DNA from: Bacteroidales bacterium UBA4116
GTDB lineage: Bacteria; Bacteroidota; Bacteroidia; Bacteroidales; Tannerellaceae
Reading direction: 5' to 3'
Length of the DNA: 64,000 nucleotides
Assembly: GCA_002381645.1 (NCBI GenBank)
Contig: DFXE01000007.1
Location: forward strand, 11,650 to 75,649
Shown here: positions 53,759-62,502 of the stretch, in pieces
Position numbering within the stretch: position 1 is the stretch's first letter
How the letters are laid out: every line of letters begins with the position of its first letter
Position numbers and translations under genes: made by a program
Notes under the pieces: model-generated
What the model saw: the letters and a program-made list of their open reading frames with translations, nothing else
Told to the model about the DNA's origin: nothing
The model's database searches: none

Positions 53759-56653
53759 ATGAGAGACGACAGGTTGATACTCGTACTTTCCGAGCATCCG
53801 GTTTTCAGTTGGAAACTGAATGTATATGCTGCACAGACTTTATCCAGCGGAAGTCTCCAGATAGTAGGGACTCCCGACATAAAACAAGAAGAAAAGAGAG
53901 GGACTCCCGCCGAAATAACACAAATGCTCCGGCTTGCCGAAGAGGTATCCGACAAAGCATTAATGAAAGCCTTTTCGAAAAAAAAATCATTGGCGGATTT
54001 CAAAAAAGAAGTCACCCCCGGGATGCTCGAGAAATATATCCGTCCGCGAATTGAAACAGTCAACCGGAAAATAATTGATTTAGCGAAACAAAGCGACCTG
54101 AAAGTTTTTCAGCGGTATGAATTATCCAATACCGTATTATTCGACAGATACCGGATACATATACTTCCCTCACCTACTACCTGCACATTTCATTTTGTAA
54201 AAGATCAGGACGGATTGAAATATTTTATCTCCTTGGCTAATGAAGGAAATGAAATCACCCTACAGGATAAACAACATATCGTTATTTCCGATCAGCCATG
54301 TATTGTATTATCCGGCGAGGAAATACATCAGGTAGAAAATATTTCCTCAAAAAAGCTCTCCCCCTTTTTCACCAAAGAATATATTACTGTTCCGCCCGCT
54401 TCCGAAAAACTTTACCTCAAAGGGTTTGTCCTTAAAACAATGCTTGAGTACGAGGTAAAGACAGAAGGCATCCAGATCAGTAAAATCACACCACCGCGGC
54501 AGGCTTTTTTGACGCTTGAAAGAGACCTGAGCCTCGATCTTGTTTTGCGCCTCTCCTTTGGTTACAACAACGATACACGTATCGATGCGAACTATAAAAG
54601 AAATAAGGTCGTGCAGATAGAAGAACAAAACGGCGAAATCGGTTTTTTGACTTACCAACGCGATACAGCATGGGAAAACAGATTAAATAAAAAACTACAG
54701 AAGCTTGGGCTCATCCAGAAAGGCACTGCCCATTTTTATCTTGAAAATACCGCCAACCCATTCGGGCTGATTGAATGGATCAACAAAAATGAACATCACG
54801 CCCTCAACGATTTTATAATCGAACAAAACCTTGACCATGATTATTTTACAGGACCTATCTCGATAAAATCGGATTTCGAGGATAAAATAGATTGGTTTGA
54901 AGTCAATATTGAGGTACTCATCGGCGATTATAAAATCCCCTTTAGCCGTTTCAGGAAACATATACTGAGCGGTAACAACCAGTTTATATTACCCGACAAG
55001 ACGGTGGCTATCCTTCCCGCGGAATGGTTTGAAAAATATCAGGACCTTTTCCGTTACAGCAACCCCGAAGAATCCGGCATACAAGTAAAAAAAATACATG
55101 CACCTTTGTTAGCGCATGCATTAGAAGGCGACGGGCAGTATAAGAAATTTGACAACATTTCGGACATCATACAGATACCTGCCGTAAAACCCGTCTTACC
55201 CGTTCAGTTAGCCACCAACCTCCGCGAATACCAGAAAGAAGGATTTTACTGGCTGGCCCATTTATACAATAACGGTTTCGGAGGATGCCTGGCAGATGAC
55301 ATGGGATTAGGCAAAACGCTGCAAACCATTACTTTATTACAATATATTTACGCTAATTCAGAACAAAAAACAGCGGTTAATCCCGACGGGCAGTTTTCTC
55401 TTTTTGAAACAACTCAACCGGCGCTTCCGGCTTCACTGGTAGTTGTTCCTACTTCACTGCTGCACAACTGGAAAAACGAGCTGAAACGGTTCGCACCCGA
55501 GCTTAAAACATATATCTATGCGGGAAACAAGCGGGCTAAGACCAGGAATCTGTCAAAGATATTCCGCCGTTACCAGATCATCATTACTTCCTACGGCACC
55601 ATGCGGAACGACATTGAATATCTTCAGGAATATCCATTTCACATGATTATTCTCGATGAGAGCCAGTATATCAAAAATCCCACGTCGTTGTCGTATCAAT
55701 CCGTAATGCAACTTTCCGCTCCTCACAGACTGGCGCTTACAGGTACTCCCATTGAAAATTCCCTGGACGACCTTTGGGCGCAATTCAATTTTATCAACGA
55801 AGGATTATTAGGAAGCCTCTCCTCATTCAGGAAAGAATTTGTACAGAAAATTGTAAAAGAAAAAAATGAAGAACGGGAGGAGATGCTCAAAAAGATGATC
55901 AGTCCCTTTTTGCTGCGTCGTACAAAAGAAGAAGTTACACCCGAACTCCCCCCCTTATTGCAGGAGATCATCTATTGCGATATGACCGAAGCACAGGAAA
56001 CGATCTATGAAAACGAAAAAAATCGAATCCGTAATACATTGCTTGAGGCAAAAGAACATCCCGGTAGTTCAAACAATAACTTTATCGCGTTAGAAGGGTT
56101 GAATAAACTGAGGCAACTGGCTAATCATCCCAAACTGGTTATAACCGACTACACAGGAAGTTCCGGTAAATTCGAACAGATAATCGAATCCTTCGAAAGC
56201 CTGAAAGCCAGCAATCACAAAGTGTTGATTTTTTCATCCTACGTAAGCCACCTTCAATTATTAGCCGATAAGTTCAACAAAGAGGGTTGGAAATATGCCA
56301 TGCTAACAGGTGAAACACAAAAGAGAGAAGAAGAGATCAATCGTTTTACCGTAAATGAAGATATCCATTGCTTTTTCATATCGCTGAAAGCAGGTTCTAC
56401 AGGACTCAACCTTACCAGTGCCGATTATGTATTCATTATCGATCCGTGGTGGAATCCGGCGGCAGAAATGCAGGCATTAAGCCGCGCCCACCGCATCGGA
56501 CAGGAAAAACCGGTAATCGCTTACCGGTTTATATCCGGTGAAACCGTAGAAGAGAAGATCATCCGTCTGCAGGAAACCAAAAGCGAACTGTTCGATACGT
56601 TCGTTACTTCCAGCAATCCGTTAGCCGGATTAAACTGGGAAGAACTTTTCTGA
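53759..56653 (+). CDS. SNF2-family helicase
   Basis: 964 residues, SNF2/Rad54-like. The N-terminal ~480 residues hold a SNF2-related accessory region. The helicase core starts near 485 with LREYQKEGFYWL. Walker A is DDMGLGKTLQT (~515), and motif II is LDESQYIKNP (~630). Motif III region GTPIENSLDDLW is followed by motif V/VI KAGSTGLNL and ALSRAHRIGQEKPV (~920). ATP-driven DNA translocase of unknown cellular role. It ends 10 bases from topA on the other strand. Confidence 0.93.
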   Translation: MRDDRLILVLSEHPVFSWKLNVYAAQTLSSGSLQIVGTPDIKQEEKRGTPAEITQMLRLAEEVSDKALMKAFSKKKSLADFKKEVTPGMLEKYIRPRIETVNRKIIDLAKQSDLKVFQRYELSNTVLFDRYRIHILPSPTTCTFHFVKDQDGLKYFISLANEGNEITLQDKQHIVISDQPCIVLSGEEIHQVENISSKKLSPFFTKEYITVPPASEKLYLKGFVLKTMLEYEVKTEGIQISKITPPRQAFLTLERDLSLDLVLRLSFGYNNDTRIDANYKRNKVVQIEEQNGEIGFLTYQRDTAWENRLNKKLQKLGLIQKGTAHFYLENTANPFGLIEWINKNEHHALNDFIIEQNLDHDYFTGPISIKSDFEDKIDWFEVNIEVLIGDYKIPFSRFRKHILSGNNQFILPDKTVAILPAEWFEKYQDLFRYSNPEESGIQVKKIHAPLLAHALEGDGQYKKFDNISDIIQIPAVKPVLPVQLATNLREYQKEGFYWLAHLYNNGFGGCLADDMGLGKTLQTITLLQYIYANSEQKTAVNPDGQFSLFETTQPALPASLVVVPTSLLHNWKNELKRFAPELKTYIYAGNKRAKTRNLSKIFRRYQIIITSYGTMRNDIEYLQEYPFHMIILDESQYIKNPTSLSYQSVMQLSAPHRLALTGTPIENSLDDLWAQFNFINEGLLGSLSSFRKEFVQKIVKEKNEEREEMLKKMISPFLLRRTKEEVTPELPPLLQEIIYCDMTEAQETIYENEKNRIRNTLLEAKEHPGSSNNNFIALEGLNKLRQLANHPKLVITDYTGSSGKFEQIIESFESLKASNHKVLIFSSYVSHLQLLADKFNKEGWKYAMLTGETQKREEEINRFTVNEDIHCFFISLKAGSTGLNLTSADYVFIIDPWWNPAAEMQALSRAHRIGQEKPVIAYRFISGETVEEKIIRLQETKSELFDTFVTSSNPLAGLNWEELF

Positions 56654-56663
56654 AAAGGCAATC

Positions 56664-59015
56664 TTATTTCTTTTTAGTCGTACGTTTTTTAGCTGCAGGC
56701 TTCTCCCCTGCCTCACTGATAATTTTCATAACCTCATCCAGTGAAAGCTCCTTCGGGTCTTTTACGGTCTTAGGTATTTTATAGTTTTTCTTTTGATACG
56801 AAATATACGGACCGTAGCGTCCGTTCAGCAATTCCACATCCGGATTTTCCTCAAACTTTTTAAGGCTGCGTTGTTCCTCTTTGACGCGTTTCTCCCTGAT
56901 CAGTTCAATGGATTCATCAATGGTAATAGAAAGCGGACTTAAATCTTTGGGGATAGATATAAATTTACTGTCGTGCCGGATAAACGGCCCGAAACGTCCG
57001 ATACCGGCTACCACCGTTTTCCCTTCGTATTCACCCACCGTACGCGGAAGGTCAAACAACTTGAGTGCTTCCTCTAACGTAATGGTTTCAATAGACTGCC
57101 CTTTCATCAGCGAAGCAAATTGCGGCTTGGGAGTTTCTTTATCATCCGGGTTTGCTGCGCCCAATTGTGCCACAGGCCCGAAACGTCCGATCTTTACAAA
57201 AACAGGTTTACCCGAAACAGGATCGATACCCAATTCGCGTTCACCCACCTTATGTTCGGTTTTAATGGCCGAAGTCTCCTCTACAATGGGATGGAATACC
57301 TTATAGAACCGGTCTATGGCATCTGTCCATACCATTTCACCTTCCGCCACAGCATCGAATTCCTTTTCCACACTGGCCGTGAAATTATAATCCATAATAC
57401 CCGGAAAATACTCCATCAGGAAATCATTTACCACCAGGCCGATATCCGTAGGCATCAGTTTATTACGATCGGCTCCGGTTATTTCTTTTTTCTCCTGCTC
57501 CGCAATCTTATTATCCGTAAGGGTTATTACGCTGTAACTACGCTCAACACCTTCTTTATCCCCTTTAATTACATATTCACGGTTTTGGATCGTTTGTATA
57601 GTAGGCGCATAAGTCGACGGGCGGCCGATACCCAGTTCCTCCAGACGGCGTACCAGGCTTGCTTCCGTATAACGTGGCGGACGCTGCGTAAACCGCTCAG
57701 TAGCCACAATATCCTTCAACCGTAATGCGTCATGCAAATTCACCGGAGGCAACAAGCCGTTATCCTGCTGGTCTTTTTCGCCTTCCTCATCGGTATCTTC
57801 CATATATACCTGAAGGAAACCGTCAAAAATAAGCACTTCACCTACCGCCTGAAATTTTTCTTTTAACCCCGATATCGAAACGGATATCGTTGTACGTTCC
57901 AGTTCGGCATCTGCCATTTGTGTGGCAATAGTCCGTTTACGGATCAGGTCGTAAAGCCTTTTCTCCTGTGCCGTACCACTGATATCTTCATTGGCGATAT
58001 AAGTCGGCCGGATCGCTTCATGCGCCTCCTGCGCACCTTTGGTTTTGGTACTGTACTTACGGAATTTATAATATTTTTCACCATACTGGTCAATGATTGC
58101 CTCCTTTGCCGTACCTAAAGCCAGGTCGCTCAGGTTAACAGAGTCCGTACGCATATAAGTGATCAGCCCCGATTCATACAACCTCTGTGCAAGCATCATG
58201 GTCTGTGAAACCGAATATCCCAGCTTACGGGCCGCCTCCTGTTGCAAGGTAGAGGTAGTAAAAGGCGCCGCCGGCGATTTCTTTACCGGCTTCTTTGCAA
58301 TATCCTCAATCGTAAACGGCGCTTCTTTGCACGATTCGAGGAATTCGTTGACCTCTTTTTTCGTTTTCAACCGTTTATTCAACTCAGCCTTTAGCACCGT
58401 AGTACCGTCAGGCAGGATAAATTCGGCAATAATACGGAAAGCCGCTTCGGAAACAAAACGATTGATCTCGCGCTCCCGTTCTACGATCAAACGTACGGCA
58501 ACCGACTGCACACGTCCGGCAGATAAAGCAGGCTTCACCTTCCTCCAAAGTATCGGGGAAAGTTCGAATCCCACAATACGGTCGAGTACGCGGCGTGCCT
58601 GTTGCGCATTCACCAGGTTATAATCGATCGTACGGGGTGTTTCAATAGCATGCAGTATAGCATTCTTGGTGATCTCATGAAAAGCGATACGCTTTGTTTT
58701 ATCCGGATCGAGCTTCAACACTTCCGCCAGATGCCAGGATATAGCTTCCCCTTCGCGGTCCTCATCGGATGCGAGCCACACAGTCTCCGCCTTCTTGGCT
58801 TCCGCTTTCAGTTCCGATACAATTTTCTTTTTATCATCCGGAACCACATATAATGGGGTATAGTTCTTTTCGATATCTACACTGAACTCTTTGGTCTTCA
58901 AATCGCGGATATGGCCGTAACTCGACATCACTTTGAAGTCTTTACCCAAAAACTTTTCCAGTGTTTTAGCCTTCGCAGGCGACTCCACAATCACAAGATT
59001 TTTCTGCATACTCAT
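56664..59015 (-). CDS. topA: DNA topoisomerase I
   Basis: 783 residues, type IA. The TOPRIM start is NLVIVESPAKAKTLEKFLG, with the metal site in WLASDEDREGEAISW (~80). The catalytic Tyr lies in GLITYMRTDSVNLS (~293). The C-terminal region (~600-770) has three or four repeats with GRFGPF or GRYGPY cores in place of Cys4 zinc fingers, and ends in the basic tail KPAAKKRTTKKK. It relaxes negative supercoils. Starts at 59015 or 59009 are both possible. Confidence 0.96.
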   Translation of the reverse strand: MSMQKNLVIVESPAKAKTLEKFLGKDFKVMSSYGHIRDLKTKEFSVDIEKNYTPLYVVPDDKKKIVSELKAEAKKAETVWLASDEDREGEAISWHLAEVLKLDPDKTKRIAFHEITKNAILHAIETPRTIDYNLVNAQQARRVLDRIVGFELSPILWRKVKPALSAGRVQSVAVRLIVEREREINRFVSEAAFRIIAEFILPDGTTVLKAELNKRLKTKKEVNEFLESCKEAPFTIEDIAKKPVKKSPAAPFTTSTLQQEAARKLGYSVSQTMMLAQRLYESGLITYMRTDSVNLSDLALGTAKEAIIDQYGEKYYKFRKYSTKTKGAQEAHEAIRPTYIANEDISGTAQEKRLYDLIRKRTIATQMADAELERTTISVSISGLKEKFQAVGEVLIFDGFLQVYMEDTDEEGEKDQQDNGLLPPVNLHDALRLKDIVATERFTQRPPRYTEASLVRRLEELGIGRPSTYAPTIQTIQNREYVIKGDKEGVERSYSVITLTDNKIAEQEKKEITGADRNKLMPTDIGLVVNDFLMEYFPGIMDYNFTASVEKEFDAVAEGEMVWTDAIDRFYKVFHPIVEETSAIKTEHKVGERELGIDPVSGKPVFVKIGRFGPVAQLGAANPDDKETPKPQFASLMKGQSIETITLEEALKLFDLPRTVGEYEGKTVVAGIGRFGPFIRHDSKFISIPKDLSPLSITIDESIELIREKRVKEEQRSLKKFEENPDVELLNGRYGPYISYQKKNYKIPKTVKDPKELSLDEVMKIISEAGEKPAAKKRTTKKK

Positions 59016-59038
59016 TCTTTTCTATTGGAAAACGAGTG

Positions 59039-59046
59039 CAAACTTA
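59039..59046 (-). promoter_or_regulatory. -7 promoter element for topA
   Basis: Minus strand TAAGTTTG fits TAnnTTTG, 24 bases upstream of the topA ATG. Confidence 0.5.
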
Positions 59047-59088
59047 CATAAATAATTTACGTAACCGAATAGATTAAATAAAAATAAA

Positions 59089-59289
59089 CTACTTCTTACA
59101 CAACGTTAAAGCATCTATCAGTTCATCCACACATTCATCATATTCCAGATAAAGCCCCAGCGGATCGCCCGAATACCCTTCTCGTATTTCAATATACGGA
59201 TGATCTCCCCGCTCGTAATAAACCGTTATTGTACCCGTTCCCACGTTAATAACCTTTTTTTGTTCTGTACTACATTGATTTGTTTCCAT
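59089..59289 (-). CDS. Small hypothetical protein
   Basis: 66 residues, acidic, without signal peptide or membrane helix. It starts METNQCSTEQKKV and is followed by a beta-rich middle (VGTGTITVYYERGDHPYIEI) and a helical end with two Cys in total. It lies on the same strand as topA, 73 bases upstream. I do not recognise the family. Codon use and a proper ATG make it a likely real gene. Confidence 0.6.
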   Translation of the reverse strand: METNQCSTEQKKVINVGTGTITVYYERGDHPYIEIREGYSGDPLGLYLEYDECVDELIDALTLCKK

Positions 59290-59357
59290 AACTGCTTATT
59301 TTGATAACACCTTGTAAACAAGCAGAAAATAGATTTGTTTCAACTTACCGATACAAT

Positions 59358-59390
59358 TAATCCCTGTATACATAGGTTATACAGGGATTA
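59358..59390. repeat. 13-bp perfect inverted repeat
   Basis: TAATCCCTGTATA (59358-59370) and its complement (59378-59390) flank a 7-base spacer. A T-run follows only on the plus strand, where no gene ends; it may still act as the terminator of the DUF493 gene that ends at 59414. Confidence 0.6.
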
Positions 59391-59413
59391 CATTTTTTAG
59401 AGCTGTAATTATT

Positions 59414-59731
59414 TCAAAGCATGACCACACCTTCAATCGATGCCGCCTGCCGGTAATAAATCACGACATCCTCAACATCATTCACCGATGCTTTTATGGT
59501 AACGCTGGAATATTTTCCGTTTTTGCTGTCACGGATTGAAAAAGCCGCATTAGCATTTTCGAAAATGGCATGCAACCTGGCAATATTCTGTTGTTCAGAC
59601 GATACAATAAATTTAAAGAGATAATCCGAAGGAAACGTGTGGGTATCTACCAGTTTCTCTTTAAATGCCTGATAAAAATCATCCATGCGGCGACTTTTAT
59701 CCTGTTCCAAAATTTCAATTCTTTCGTTCAT
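59414..59731 (-). CDS. DUF493 (YbeD-like) family protein
   Basis: 105 residues from ATG 59731 (the longer frame to 59818 runs through the hairpin at 59809-59828 and is not preferred). The core FPSDYLFKFIVSSEQQNIAR followed by SIRDSKNGKYSSVTIKA gives the ACT-like alpha/beta fold of the family. Function is not established. It stands between the topA-side genes and the HD-domain gene on the minus strand. Confidence 0.8.
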   Translation of the reverse strand: MNERIEILEQDKSRRMDDFYQAFKEKLVDTHTFPSDYLFKFIVSSEQQNIARLHAIFENANAAFSIRDSKNGKYSSVTIKASVNDVEDVVIYYRQAASIEGVVML

Positions 59732-59808
59732 AATAAACCCTATGCAAAGATTGAACCGTTTAATGGGTATGCCAAATTGACATGTAAATATACCTATCAC
59801 ATAATAAA

Positions 59809-59828
59809 GGGTAACCATCAGGCTACCC
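59809..59828 (-). terminator. Hairpin, probable terminator of the HD-domain gene
   Basis: GGGTAACC (59809-59816) pairs with GGCTACCC (59821-59828) with one mismatch. On the minus strand it is followed by TTTATTAT. It lies downstream of the gene ending at 60000. Confidence 0.5.
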
Positions 59829-59861
59829 TATATTATGAACAATCATTTTTAATACTGTGAT

Positions 59862-59903
59862 GAAAAACGTAATTTTTGGTTTTGGTTAGAAAAACGTAAT
59901 TTT
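59862..59903. repeat. Tandem 15-bp direct repeat in a gene-free gap
   Basis: GAAAAACGTAATTTT occurs at 59862-59876 and again at 59889-59903, a period of 27 bases. The 171-base gap (59829-59999) holds nothing else that I recognise; the spacing suggests a possible pair of binding sites. Confidence 0.6.
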
Positions 59904-59999
59904 AGTAATTGGTCAAATCTTTAAACTCTTTATATATATAACACCTTGATGATTAATTCTGTTTAATCAGTTTTACCAATGCCTCATAGATAAATATTA

Positions 60000-60428
60000 T
60001 TAACCCCTCAAAAAAGAGAGCGCACCCAGATATTTATTAAACCGCTCCACCTCCTTTTCTGAAAAAGAAGATAACCGCGAACCATCTAAATTATCAAGCA
60101 GGTCATTTATCTTCACCCGTTTTCCCAATTCATTCATAGAGGATCTCCGGACAAAATCCTCATACGATTCACCCTCCTTGCGTGAAACAGCGTCTATCGC
60201 TTCCACGATATAAGAAGGAAAACCTTCATCCAATAACTTTTCAACCGTAATATCCGTATCTTCAATGGTATCATGAAGAATCGCCACTATTTTTTCATCT
60301 ACCGTATCACATCGCTGCATTACACGCAGAGGATGCAATATATAAGGCATCCCCGATTTATCCTTTTGTCCGCAATGAGCCTGAACAGCTAAACCGATCG
60401 CTTTTTCAAGTAAATGACTTTTATCCAT
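60000..60428 (-). CDS. HD-domain phosphohydrolase, small alarmone hydrolase-like
   Basis: 142 residues. Motifs of the SpoT/MESH1 hydrolase fold are present: KSGMPYILHPLRVM (~24-37), AILHDTIEDTDITVEKLL (~48-65, with the HD and ED pairs) and VKINDLLDNLD (~102-112). It is shorter than MESH1 (~180) and has no synthetase domain, so it may hydrolyse (p)ppGpp or a related nucleotide; activity is not proven by sequence. It appears monocistronic. Confidence 0.82.
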   Translation of the reverse strand: MDKSHLLEKAIGLAVQAHCGQKDKSGMPYILHPLRVMQRCDTVDEKIVAILHDTIEDTDITVEKLLDEGFPSYIVEAIDAVSRKEGESYEDFVRRSSMNELGKRVKINDLLDNLDGSRLSSFSEKEVERFNKYLGALSFLRG

Positions 60429-60489
60429 ACAATAAAATCAATTTGATTATATTGATTGTCCATACTTTTTGAAAAATGTATACTAAATT

Positions 60490-60518
60490 AAGTGAGGCCA
60501 ATTAGCCTCACTTCTTTA
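60490..60518. terminator. Hairpin terminator between two minus-strand genes
   Basis: AAGTGAGGC (60490-60498) pairs with GCCTCACTT (60505-60513), 9 bp with a 6-base loop. It follows the lipoprotein gene ending at 60535. The T-rich side is clearer on the plus strand (TTCTTT). Confidence 0.65.
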
Positions 60519-60534
60519 AAATACACTATTTTTA

Positions 60535-60951
60535 TTAATACCTTGGGCAACTTTCACTAACTCCCATACTAATGGAATGGGCTTGGCTTGTTATACCAGA
60601 TATCGGATCTGTTAATGAACAAGAAACCGTATAAAACCCTTCAGATGGACCGAAATCTATTGAACAAAAAGAACCGGATGTATACATGGTTGAATTACTT
60701 GGCCCTCTTACTGACCAATTATAAGTATAATTCCCCGAAACAGATGGTATAGCATAAAAATGAATCTGACTACCGGGCGCAAAACAACCGCCAGGGCTTC
60801 TTGATATACTCTTTACATATGGAGTACTACTTTTAGTTGGAACTTGATCCGTAGGTACAACACTCATGGGATCGGAATCATTACATGAGGATAATGCAAA
60901 TGTTATTGCAAAAACAGATAAAATGAATAAGTAAAACCTTTTCATGGTCAT
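60535..60951 (-). CDS. Small lipoprotein with a PKD/Ig-like domain
   Basis: 138 residues from the first ATG; MKRFYLF at 60945 is equally likely. The lipoprotein signal has lipobox LSSC (Cys ~23). Residues ~45-135 form a beta-sandwich-like stretch (YNWSVRGPSNSTMY, CSIDFGPSEGFYTVSCSLTD) similar to PKD or Ig-like repeats. Probably held in the outer membrane. I do not recognise a specific family. It is the last ordinary-looking gene before the putative element at 61.2 kb. Confidence 0.7.
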   Translation of the reverse strand: MTMKRFYLFILSVFAITFALSSCNDSDPMSVVPTDQVPTKSSTPYVKSISRSPGGCFAPGSQIHFYAIPSVSGNYTYNWSVRGPSNSTMYTSGSFCSIDFGPSEGFYTVSCSLTDPISGITSQAHSISMGVSESCPRY

Positions 60952-61202
60952 TAAATTTAAAGTTATTAATATAAAAACAAATAAAGATTAGTAATCTCTA
61001 TTAATATAACCAAAAAAAGGAGAAATAGTTCGATTAAAAACTATATTTAAAACACTGATATTATTATAATGAAAATATCTAAGATTTATCAAAGTAAGGT
61101 TACAAATATTTTTTATATCATTCAATTAAGTAGTCTCGCCGGGATCATAAACACTGATGTAAATCAATAAAATACAAAATGAGTACGAAATATATTAGAA
61201 TT

Positions 61203-61577
61203 TTACTTGTACTGGATATTTTCTAACAATGTAATTAACCGTTCTTGAAAATCCTTATCTTTAGTCAAAGCTTCAGATATGTTAAGACTCGCTATTGAAT
61301 TGTTTTCGGCGGCTTTAGCCATAATAAGCCTGGACTCTGCATCCTTTAAATCAATTTCTTTTTGTTTTAACATAGCCTCGGAAAGAAGCACTTGTGATTT
61401 ACATATGTTATTTAATGCCTCTACCGTTTCGTTTAGTTTTTGCATAAATTCAATTGCGTAATCCATCATATTAAAATTAAGTATAACATTTTTATTTCCT
61501 GTTATTAAATCACCTTTAATCTCTCCAGTGTTGATTATATTACCCTTGCCCTTATTAGACAAACCGACCTTTTCCAT
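61203..61577 (-). CDS. Coiled-coil protein with Gly/Asn-rich N-terminal module
   Basis: 124 residues, no known family. Residues ~6-34 are a Gly/Asn/Ile pattern (NKGKGNIINTGEIKGDLITG) like a short beta-helix. From ~38 onward it is a long amphipathic helix with heptad-like Leu/Ile (EFMQKLNETVEALNNICKSQ). The module closely matches residues ~92-112 of the repressor encoded at 61667-62152, which lies 89 bases upstream on the same strand. This suggests that the two proteins assemble together or that one derives from the other. Likely a phage or mobile-element regulator accessory. Confidence 0.65.
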   Translation of the reverse strand: MEKVGLSNKGKGNIINTGEIKGDLITGNKNVILNFNMMDYAIEFMQKLNETVEALNNICKSQVLLSEAMLKQKEIDLKDAESRLIMAKAAENNSIASLNISEALTKDKDFQERLITLLENIQYK

Positions 61578-61666
61578 GATTATTTGTTAAATAGGTTATA
61601 TTATTTAAACAAATAATTTTCTTAATAAGTTGAATCAATCAGCCAGATGACTGGAGTATGGAATTA

Positions 61667-62152
61667 TTATTCAGGTATTTTAGATTTAAGCAACGCTATA
61701 ATTTCGTCTTTGTACTTTAATTGTTCATCTTTTAGTAGTAATAATTCATCTTTATGCTTGTTTTCTTTTTCAAGCATTTCGATTTTATGAAGAAGATCTG
61801 ATTCGTTTGAACTGTTTTTAAGATGATTGATACCCGTATTTACGCGTCCTCCTATAAGGCCGGTATTGTTAACGTTGCCAATACCACTATTTGATATTTT
61901 ATTTAAAGGATTTGTATTGCCATGATCTAAGAACCAGTCAGTGCTAATTTCAAAATTACTTGATATATCTTGAATCATCTGTATAGATGGCTTTGGATAT
62001 TTCCCAATCCTTGAATCAATATTAAAAAGCCTATTAACTTTTTGAGGGCTTTGATATCCTAATTTTTTTGAGAAGGCAGTCACATTGCCATCAAACATTT
62101 CATCAATTAAATATTTAATTTTCTGATTTACAAGAGGTAGATCACTTTTCAT
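61667..62152 (-). CDS. XRE-type repressor-like protein with Gly/Asn-rich linker and coiled coil
   Basis: 161 residues. The N-terminal helix-turn-helix part (~8-75; GNVTAFSKKLGYQSPQKVNRLF, ISTDWFLDHGN) is like phage repressors. A Gly/Asn-rich module follows (~90-113, NSGIGNVNNTGLIGGRVNTG), and then a coiled coil (~118-158, KIEMLEKENKHKDELLLLKD). It is transcribed away from the small plus-strand genes at 62299, which fits a lysogeny-type switch. Operator-like half-sites lie directly upstream at 62161-62214. No S24 peptidase domain is present. Confidence 0.78.
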   Translation of the reverse strand: MKSDLPLVNQKIKYLIDEMFDGNVTAFSKKLGYQSPQKVNRLFNIDSRIGKYPKPSIQMIQDISSNFEISTDWFLDHGNTNPLNKISNSGIGNVNNTGLIGGRVNTGINHLKNSSNESDLLHKIEMLEKENKHKDELLLLKDEQLKYKDEIIALLKSKIPE

Positions 62153-62160
62153 GATATAAC

Positions 62161-62214
62161 ATGTTTTATAACATACAAATTATGTTTGATTTTATGCTTT
62201 ATATTTTCAAACAT
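62161..62214. promoter_or_regulatory. Candidate operator cluster of the divergent switch
   Basis: ATGTTTTATAACAT at 62161-62174 is an inverted repeat. ATGTTTGA at 62182-62189 and TCAAACAT at 62207-62214 form another inverted pair. All share the half-site ATGTTT and lie between the repressor start and the rightward promoter element at 62219. Confidence 0.5.
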
Positions 62215-62218
62215 GTAG

Positions 62219-62226
62219 TATATTTG
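62219..62226 (+). promoter_or_regulatory. -7 promoter element for the rightward early genes
   Basis: TATATTTG fits TAnnTTTG, 72 bases upstream of the ATG at 62299. The operator-like half-sites occupy its -33 region, so a bound repressor would block it. Confidence 0.5.
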
Positions 62227-62298
62227 TACTATCGATTAATCAATTTATAGCAAATATAAATACAAAGAACGATAGAGTAATAATATAAACGCACTAAA

Positions 62299-62502
62299 AT
62301 GAGAAATTTCATAACAGTCCAACAAGAATTACAAGAGAAGCGGGAGGAACTTAAATACATTATCTCAATACCAGAAAGTGAAGCTTGCAACGAATTCAAT
62401 GTAGATTATAAGTATGAAATTATTGAATTAGTACAGGAATGGATCGAGTCTCTTGAATGGGAGTTGGAATTAGTGCGACCTTTAAATTATGATGCAGCAT
62501 GA
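62299..62502 (+). CDS. Small hypothetical protein, acidic helical
   Basis: 67 residues, rich in Glu and Leu, with no recognised family. Its end overlaps the next gene by 4 bases (ATGA), so both are translated together. It is first in the rightward run of the putative element. Size and place resemble early phage genes of unknown role. Confidence 0.65.
   Translation: MRNFITVQQELQEKREELKYIISIPESEACNEFNVDYKYEIIELVQEWIESLEWELELVRPLNYDAA

Noticed and set aside
57120..57725. 201-codon frame antisense to topA
   Set aside because: Lies fully inside topA on the other strand; composition is typical of a shadow frame.
58563..58575. GTTCGAATCCC, like a tRNA T-arm
   Set aside because: It is topA coding sequence and no acceptor stem or anticodon arm can be built around it.
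61070..61171. 33-codon plus-strand frame starting MKISKIYQSK in the gap before the putative element
   Set aside because: Too short, AT-rich, no recognisable features and no upstream promoter element.
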